Assembly (NCBI GenBank): GCA_964602985.1
Contig: CAZRTJ010000004.1
Coordinates: forward strand, 124,001 to 188,000
Reading direction: 5' to 3'
DNA from: CAYZJB01 sp964602985
GTDB lineage: Bacteria; CLD3; SB21
Length of the DNA stretch: 64,000 nucleotides
The translations under genes were made by a program, and so were the position numbers. This document shows, piece after piece, positions 60,212 to 64,000 of the stretch (positions are counted from its first letter, which is position 1; every line of letters starts with the position of its first letter). Under the pieces are notes generated by a model, which saw nothing but the letters and a program-made list of their open reading frames with translations, ran no database searches and had not been told where the DNA came from.

Positions 60212-61120
60212 ATGAGCAAATCGAATGGACATTCGGAAATCTTGACGGGAACCTTCCAGGTCAAGGTGGGTTTGGCGGAGATGTTGAAGGGCGGCGTGAT
60301 CATGGACGTCGTCAACGCCGACCAGGCCAGGATCGCCGAGGATGCCGGAGCTTGCGCCGTGATGGCGCTGGAGCGTGTGCCCGCGGACATCCGCAAGGAC
60401 GGAGGTGTGGCGCGCATGAGCGATCCGGACATGATCGAGAAGATCATGGATACGGTGACCATTCCCGTGATGGCGAAGGCGCGGATCGGACATTTCGTTG
60501 AGGCGCAGATCCTCCAGGCGATCGGCGTGGACTTTGTGGACGAGAGCGAAGTCTTGACGCCGGCCGACGAAGCGCATCACATCTACAAACACGATTTCAA
60601 AATTCCATTCGTCTGCGGCGCGACGAATCTGGGCGAGGCCTTGCGCCGAATCGGCGAAGGCGCCGCGATGATCCGTACCAAAGGCGAGGCCGGTACCGGC
60701 AACGTGATCGAGGCGGTTCGTCACATTCGATCCATCTGCGGACATATTAAGAAATTGTCCATCATGGGCGAGGACGAACTGATGACCGAAGCCAAGAATC
60801 TGCAGGCGCCGTACGAATGGGTCCGATGGGTCGCAGAGAACGGCAAACTGCCGGTCCCGAACTTTTCTGCCGGCGGGATCGCAACGCCCGCCGATGCGGC
60901 GCTCGTGATGCAGTTGGGCGCGGAGGCGGTGTTTGTCGGTTCGGGAATCTTCAAGTCGGGTAATCCGGCCAAACGGGCAGAGGCCATTGTCAAAGCGGCG
61001 ACGCATTTCCGCGATCCCGACATTCTGGCCGAGGTATCGCGGAATCTGGGCGAGGCGATGGTCGGAATCAACCTGGACAATCTCGCCGCAAGCGAGTTGC
61101 TGGCTACCCGTGGCTGGTAA
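60212..61120 (+). CDS. pdxS: PLP synthase subunit PdxS
   Basis: The 302-residue (beta/alpha)8 protein: FQVKVGLAEMLKGGVIMDVVNADQARIAEDAGA, ALERVPADIRKDGGVARMSDP, VMAKARIGHFVEAQIL, VDESEVLTPADEAHHI, VCGATNLGEALRRIGEGAAM, and IRTKGEAGTGNVIEAVRHIR. Catalytic lysines are present. It builds pyridoxal 5'-phosphate from ribose 5-phosphate, glyceraldehyde 3-phosphate and ammonia from PdxT. AGGAAAGGA precedes the ATG. Confidence 0.99.
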   Translation: MSKSNGHSEILTGTFQVKVGLAEMLKGGVIMDVVNADQARIAEDAGACAVMALERVPADIRKDGGVARMSDPDMIEKIMDTVTIPVMAKARIGHFVEAQILQAIGVDFVDESEVLTPADEAHHIYKHDFKIPFVCGATNLGEALRRIGEGAAMIRTKGEAGTGNVIEAVRHIRSICGHIKKLSIMGEDELMTEAKNLQAPYEWVRWVAENGKLPVPNFSAGGIATPADAALVMQLGAEAVFVGSGIFKSGNPAKRAEAIVKAATHFRDPDILAEVSRNLGEAMVGINLDNLAASELLATRGW

Positions 61121-61121
61121 G

Positions 61122-61793
61122 GTGCCGACTGCGAAAAAGGAACCACCGAAAGGTAGGTTCCGCCGTCGTCTGGCGGAACTGTTTGTTGTGTTCGCCGGTG
61201 TGATGGCGGCCTTCCTGCTCAATGAGTGGGCTTCTTCCCGGAGAGATGCCGGGCAGGCTGCGTTGTACGTAGACGGACTGTTGATGGACTTGCGCGCAGA
61301 CAGCGCGCAGTTGTCCACACTGGTGACGCAGTGTGACTCGAACGCGCAGACACTCCTGCGTTTTTTGTACCTGCCGTCGGGCATTCGGGTTTCCGACGAT
61401 TCGCTGGAGCTGTACATGCGATTGATGTTGACCTCCGAAACGTTTCAACCGCGCACCGCGACGTACGATGCGCTGAAGTTTTCCGGGGACCTGTCGATCG
61501 TCAGCGCTTTGTCCGTCCGCAAAGCCGTGGTGGAACACTATGAACGCTACAAAGAGATCCACGAACTCGATGAGGTGGCCGGCCGGTATTGGGAGAATGT
61601 GCAGATTCCGTTTTTTCTCGATCAGGTGGACATGACCCGACTGGACATTCGGGCCTATCAATCGTGGAAATTCAAAAACATCCTGCGCGGCCATGTGTCC
61701 TTGCTTCTGCAGAAGGCTCGATCGTATCGGGCCGCGTTGACCGGAGTCGATTCCGTACAAGAAACGCTCCGCCTCTACCGGGAGAACAATTGA
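61122..61793 (+). CDS. DUF6090-like membrane-anchored protein between pdxS and pdxT
   Basis: The product is about 223 residues. A basic start (RFRRRLAEL) leads to one membrane helix (FVVFAGVMAAFLLNEW) and an extracytoplasmic helical domain (YVDGLLMDLRADSAQLSTLV ... ATYDALKFSGDLSIVSALSVRKAVVEHYERY). This is the layout of DUF6090 proteins, of unknown function. Start is uncertain: GTG at 61122 or 61110 (overlapping the pdxS end). Its stop shares a base with the pdxT ATG, so it is inserted within a normally adjacent gene pair. Confidence 0.75.
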   Translation: MPTAKKEPPKGRFRRRLAELFVVFAGVMAAFLLNEWASSRRDAGQAALYVDGLLMDLRADSAQLSTLVTQCDSNAQTLLRFLYLPSGIRVSDDSLELYMRLMLTSETFQPRTATYDALKFSGDLSIVSALSVRKAVVEHYERYKEIHELDEVAGRYWENVQIPFFLDQVDMTRLDIRAYQSWKFKNILRGHVSLLLQKARSYRAALTGVDSVQETLRLYRENN

Positions 61794-62371
61794 TGCGCGT
61801 CGGAGTTCTGGCGCTGCAGGGAGATTTTGCTGCGCACGAGCGTGCCCTGTCCCGAATCGACATCACGGGTGTGGAGGTGAGATTGCCGCAGGACGTGGCG
61901 GATTTGGATGGATTGATCCTCCCGGGCGGAGAGAGCACCACGTTGATCCGGCTGATGACGGTGTACGGCATGGTCAAGGGAGTGCAGGAATTTCACGATC
62001 GAGGCGGATGCCTGTTTGGCACGTGCGCGGGGTCGATCTTGCTGGCGTCGGATATTCAGAATAGCGAACAATTCCGGTTTGGTTTCCTGGACATGACCGT
62101 TGAACGAAACGGCTATGGCCGACAGGTTCACAGTTTTGAAGCCGACGTTCCGGTGACCGGAGAGTCGGCGCCGTTGCATGCGATCTTCATCCGCGCACCG
62201 AAAATTCTAAGTGTCGGGCCGAATGTTAGCGTTCTGGCAGAGTGGGACGGTCATCCGGTGGCGGCCCGCACCGAACAAATCCTCGTTACCACGTTTCATC
62301 CGGAATTGACGGACGATGTTCGAATGCACAGGATATTTGCAGACATGATCAAGAAAGGACTGGCGAAATGA
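61793..62371 (+). CDS. pdxT: PLP synthase glutaminase subunit PdxT
   Basis: The 192-residue class I glutamine amidotransferase: VGVLALQGDFAAHERALSRI, LPGGESTTLIRLM, nucleophile Cys in FGTCAGSILLAS, and His-Glu in TTFHPELTDD. It supplies ammonia to PdxS. The start shares one base with the previous stop (TGATG). The gene overlaps the next lipoprotein by ATGA. Confidence 0.98.
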   Translation: MRVGVLALQGDFAAHERALSRIDITGVEVRLPQDVADLDGLILPGGESTTLIRLMTVYGMVKGVQEFHDRGGCLFGTCAGSILLASDIQNSEQFRFGFLDMTVERNGYGRQVHSFEADVPVTGESAPLHAIFIRAPKILSVGPNVSVLAEWDGHPVAARTEQILVTTFHPELTDDVRMHRIFADMIKKGLAK

Positions 62372-62802
62372 GAACGTGGTGGATGGCGGTTGGGATTCTT
62401 GCGCTGTTGGCGTGCGGGGACGATTCGTCGAACTCGGACGAGTTCTTTGTCATGAGTGATTTTGAGCCGTCAGAAGGAAGCCGGATCCTGGAAGACGATA
62501 CGCTGACGGGCGCGTTCGTGTGGAACATTCTCGATTCCAACTTCACACCGACCCGGTATTATCTTCGATTGATGTTTCACGACCAGGACGGGAATTTCAC
62601 TGTCCCGGATACGTTGAACCTGTCGCATTATTATCCCGTGAAAAGCGATTCCGGATCCGGAGTTTATACAGCGGCCGCGGCGGATGCCTACGCGGACCCA
62701 AATTTCGGACGGCCGATTCGGTGCCGGTATGAACTCGTTCGGGTGATTGACAATGCGGTGGAAGTGCTGAATACTTCGAAGACGCTGCGATATTCGGAAT
62801 GA
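62368..62802 (+). CDS. Small lipoprotein of unknown function
   Basis: The 144-residue product has a lipoprotein signal (WMAVGILALLAC) and a beta-rich domain with FVMSDFEPSEGSRILEDDTL and AFVWNILDSNFTPTRYYLRLMF. Not recognised beyond that. ATGA overlap with pdxT shows it belongs to the same transcript. Confidence 0.75.
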   Translation: MRTWWMAVGILALLACGDDSSNSDEFFVMSDFEPSEGSRILEDDTLTGAFVWNILDSNFTPTRYYLRLMFHDQDGNFTVPDTLNLSHYYPVKSDSGSGVYTAAAADAYADPNFGRPIRCRYELVRVIDNAVEVLNTSKTLRYSE

Positions 62803-62809
62803 ACTGACG

Positions 62810-64000
62810 TTGATTTTCTTTAAGACGCTCGTCAGGAAATTTCTCGATCCCTACCGAATTCCCCCGGAAGTCAAAGAAACGTTCCGTTACGATCTGGATT
62901 ACGGCATTTCGAAGGGCTTCGTCCTCGCCGGTTCCGCCAGTGTGGCCGGGGTGATCGTGAAAAAGACGTTTGGGGCGGCAGATTACGAAGTGGCGCTTCT
63001 GCACAGCAGCGTCAGCCTCGGTCTGCTGTTCAGTATTTTTGTGGCGACCCACGCAGAGAAACCGAACAAAATGAATTACGTGTTTTACCCGGACATGGTC
63101 GCGCGCGTGCTGTTCATTCTCACGGCGGCCGTCGGTGTGGTCTGGTCGGCCAGTCTTCCGTTTACGCTGATTCTCTGCGCGGCGTATGCGTTTAATTCGG
63201 TGAACACTCCGGTGATCACGAGTATCTACCGGACCCACTATCCAGATCATGCCCGTGGTAAGATCATGGGGGTTGTGCGCACGGTCTTCAACATTGCCTT
63301 CGTCGCGGCCGCGTACCTGTTCGGCCTCATGCTGGAATGGGACGGGCGAAATTACATCTATGTGTATCCGATCATCGGTCTAGTGGGCGTCTGGGGGTGT
63401 CTGCGCTTTCGGAAGATTCCGATGTTCCCCACCGAGCGGAACGGCAACGCTCCTCCGGAGCATCCGCTCGTGCAAACCATCCGCGTGCTGAGGACCGACA
63501 CTTCATTTGCGTACTTCATGTTGTACTGGGCGATCTTTGGCTTTGCCGCGCTCATGGTCGATCCGGTGAAGACCATTTTCGTGACCGACCCGAAGCATGG
63601 GATTGAGGCCAACTACGAGGAAGCCGTGCTGGCGGTGACGGTGATCCCGCAGGCCGTGATGCTGCTGACGTTCGCATTCTGGGGCAAGCAGATCGACAAG
63701 TACGGTGTGATTCGAATTCGGTTTCTTCTCAATATCCTGCCGACGATTAACCTTCTGCTGTTCTATTTTGCCGACGACCTGACGACCGTGTATATCGCTT
63801 CGGTCCTGCAAGGTCTGTCGATGAGCGGCGCGCAGTTGAGTTGGCAGTTGTGCGTCATGGAGTTTGCCCCGCGGCATCAGGTCGGATTGTACATGGGCAT
63901 TCATACGATGCTGACGGGTGTGCGCGGTCTCGTGGCGCCGTTCGTCGGCGCGTACCTGATCGGCGCGGTCGGCATTGACAACACCTTTCTTGTCGGCTTC
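62810..64000 (+). CDS. MFS transporter, 3' truncated by window end
   Basis: The frame is open to the window edge (397 codons). From a TTG at 62810 it reads IFFKTLVRKFLDPYRIPPEV, then many hydrophobic helices with ARGKIMGVVRTVFNIAFVAA, a central loop with FPTERNGNAPPEHPL, and SMSGAQLSWQLCVMEFAPRH. The layout is that of a twelve-helix major facilitator. The start is tentative because no ATG is nearby and the ribosome site is weak. It follows the lipoprotein by 7 bases and probably continues the operon. Confidence 0.75.
   Translation, partial: MIFFKTLVRKFLDPYRIPPEVKETFRYDLDYGISKGFVLAGSASVAGVIVKKTFGAADYEVALLHSSVSLGLLFSIFVATHAEKPNKMNYVFYPDMVARVLFILTAAVGVVWSASLPFTLILCAAYAFNSVNTPVITSIYRTHYPDHARGKIMGVVRTVFNIAFVAAAYLFGLMLEWDGRNYIYVYPIIGLVGVWGCLRFRKIPMFPTERNGNAPPEHPLVQTIRVLRTDTSFAYFMLYWAIFGFAALMVDPVKTIFVTDPKHGIEANYEEAVLAVTVIPQAVMLLTFAFWGKQIDKYGVIRIRFLLNILPTINLLLFYFADDLTTVYIASVLQGLSMSGAQLSWQLCVMEFAPRHQVGLYMGIHTMLTGVRGLVAPFVGAYLIGAVGIDNTFLVGF

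Overview
The window looks like chromosomal DNA of a Gram-negative bacterium of the FCB assemblage (Ignavibacteria / Calditrichota / KSB1-like). The evidence is two very large exported proteins ending in a type IX secretion sorting domain with the NYPNPFNPTT signature, several lipoprotein signals, 7TMR-DISM and two-component-propeller receptors, S9/S46/M14 exported peptidases, and bacilliredoxin/bacillithiol-transferase-like proteins. G+C is in the mid-50s by eye. No rRNA, tRNA, CRISPR array or insertion sequence was recognised. No stretch longer than 300 bases lacks a gene or gene remnant.

Layout. 1-4856: 3' part of a T9SS cargo protein and a CsgG-like lipidless partner, closed by a bidirectional terminator. 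4954-7086: groES-groEL on the minus strand with a CIRCE operator. 7123-8567: EamA permease and shikimate kinase. 8558-15937: a minus-strand run reading 7TMR-DISM histidine kinase, SGNH hydrolase, response regulator with degenerate GGDEF, TPR protein, biotin carboxylase, ALDH3-type dehydrogenase. 16050-16422: remnant of a two-gene nucleotidyltransferase cassette, then DoxX. 17151-22157: a second T9SS cargo with a glycine-rich tract and two LamG modules. 22210-24304: small genes (CoA-binding, unknown, IMPACT, lipoprotein). 24579-27176: a compact operon of membrane protein, winged-helix regulator, VanZ-like and CreD-like proteins. 27357-30353: a one-piece sensor with propeller, Y_Y_Y and adenylate cyclase. 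30363-47091: a long minus-strand series with TMEM175-like channel, oxidoreductase, methyltransferase, DPP-IV peptidase, MsrB lipoprotein, pentapeptide protein, YtxJ, a molybdenum hydroxylase whose two subunits are split by an S46 peptidase and a HEPN/MNT module, an M14 peptidase, 3-hydroxybutyryl-CoA dehydrogenase, a SPOR lipoprotein and a HAD phosphatase.

47366-64000 (running off the end) is the most striking part: about 22 plus-strand genes, mostly joined by 4-base ATGA overlaps. It contains a MocR (GntR-aminotransferase) regulator, the PLP synthase genes pdxS and pdxT, a PLP-dependent gamma-family enzyme, a PNPOx-like/GNAT fusion, MOSC, PhzF, three GNATs, three DinB/YfiT-type proteins, four EamA permeases, a DapB paralogue lacking its catalytic histidines, and an MFS transporter. 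A cluster of ATTGGNC half-sites precedes its first gene. I infer a vitamin-B6-responsive, MocR-controlled small-molecule modification/efflux operon; this is the best candidate for an undescribed system here. Two genes (the MNT antitoxin and a small lipoprotein) show in-frame stops followed by plausible coding sequence.
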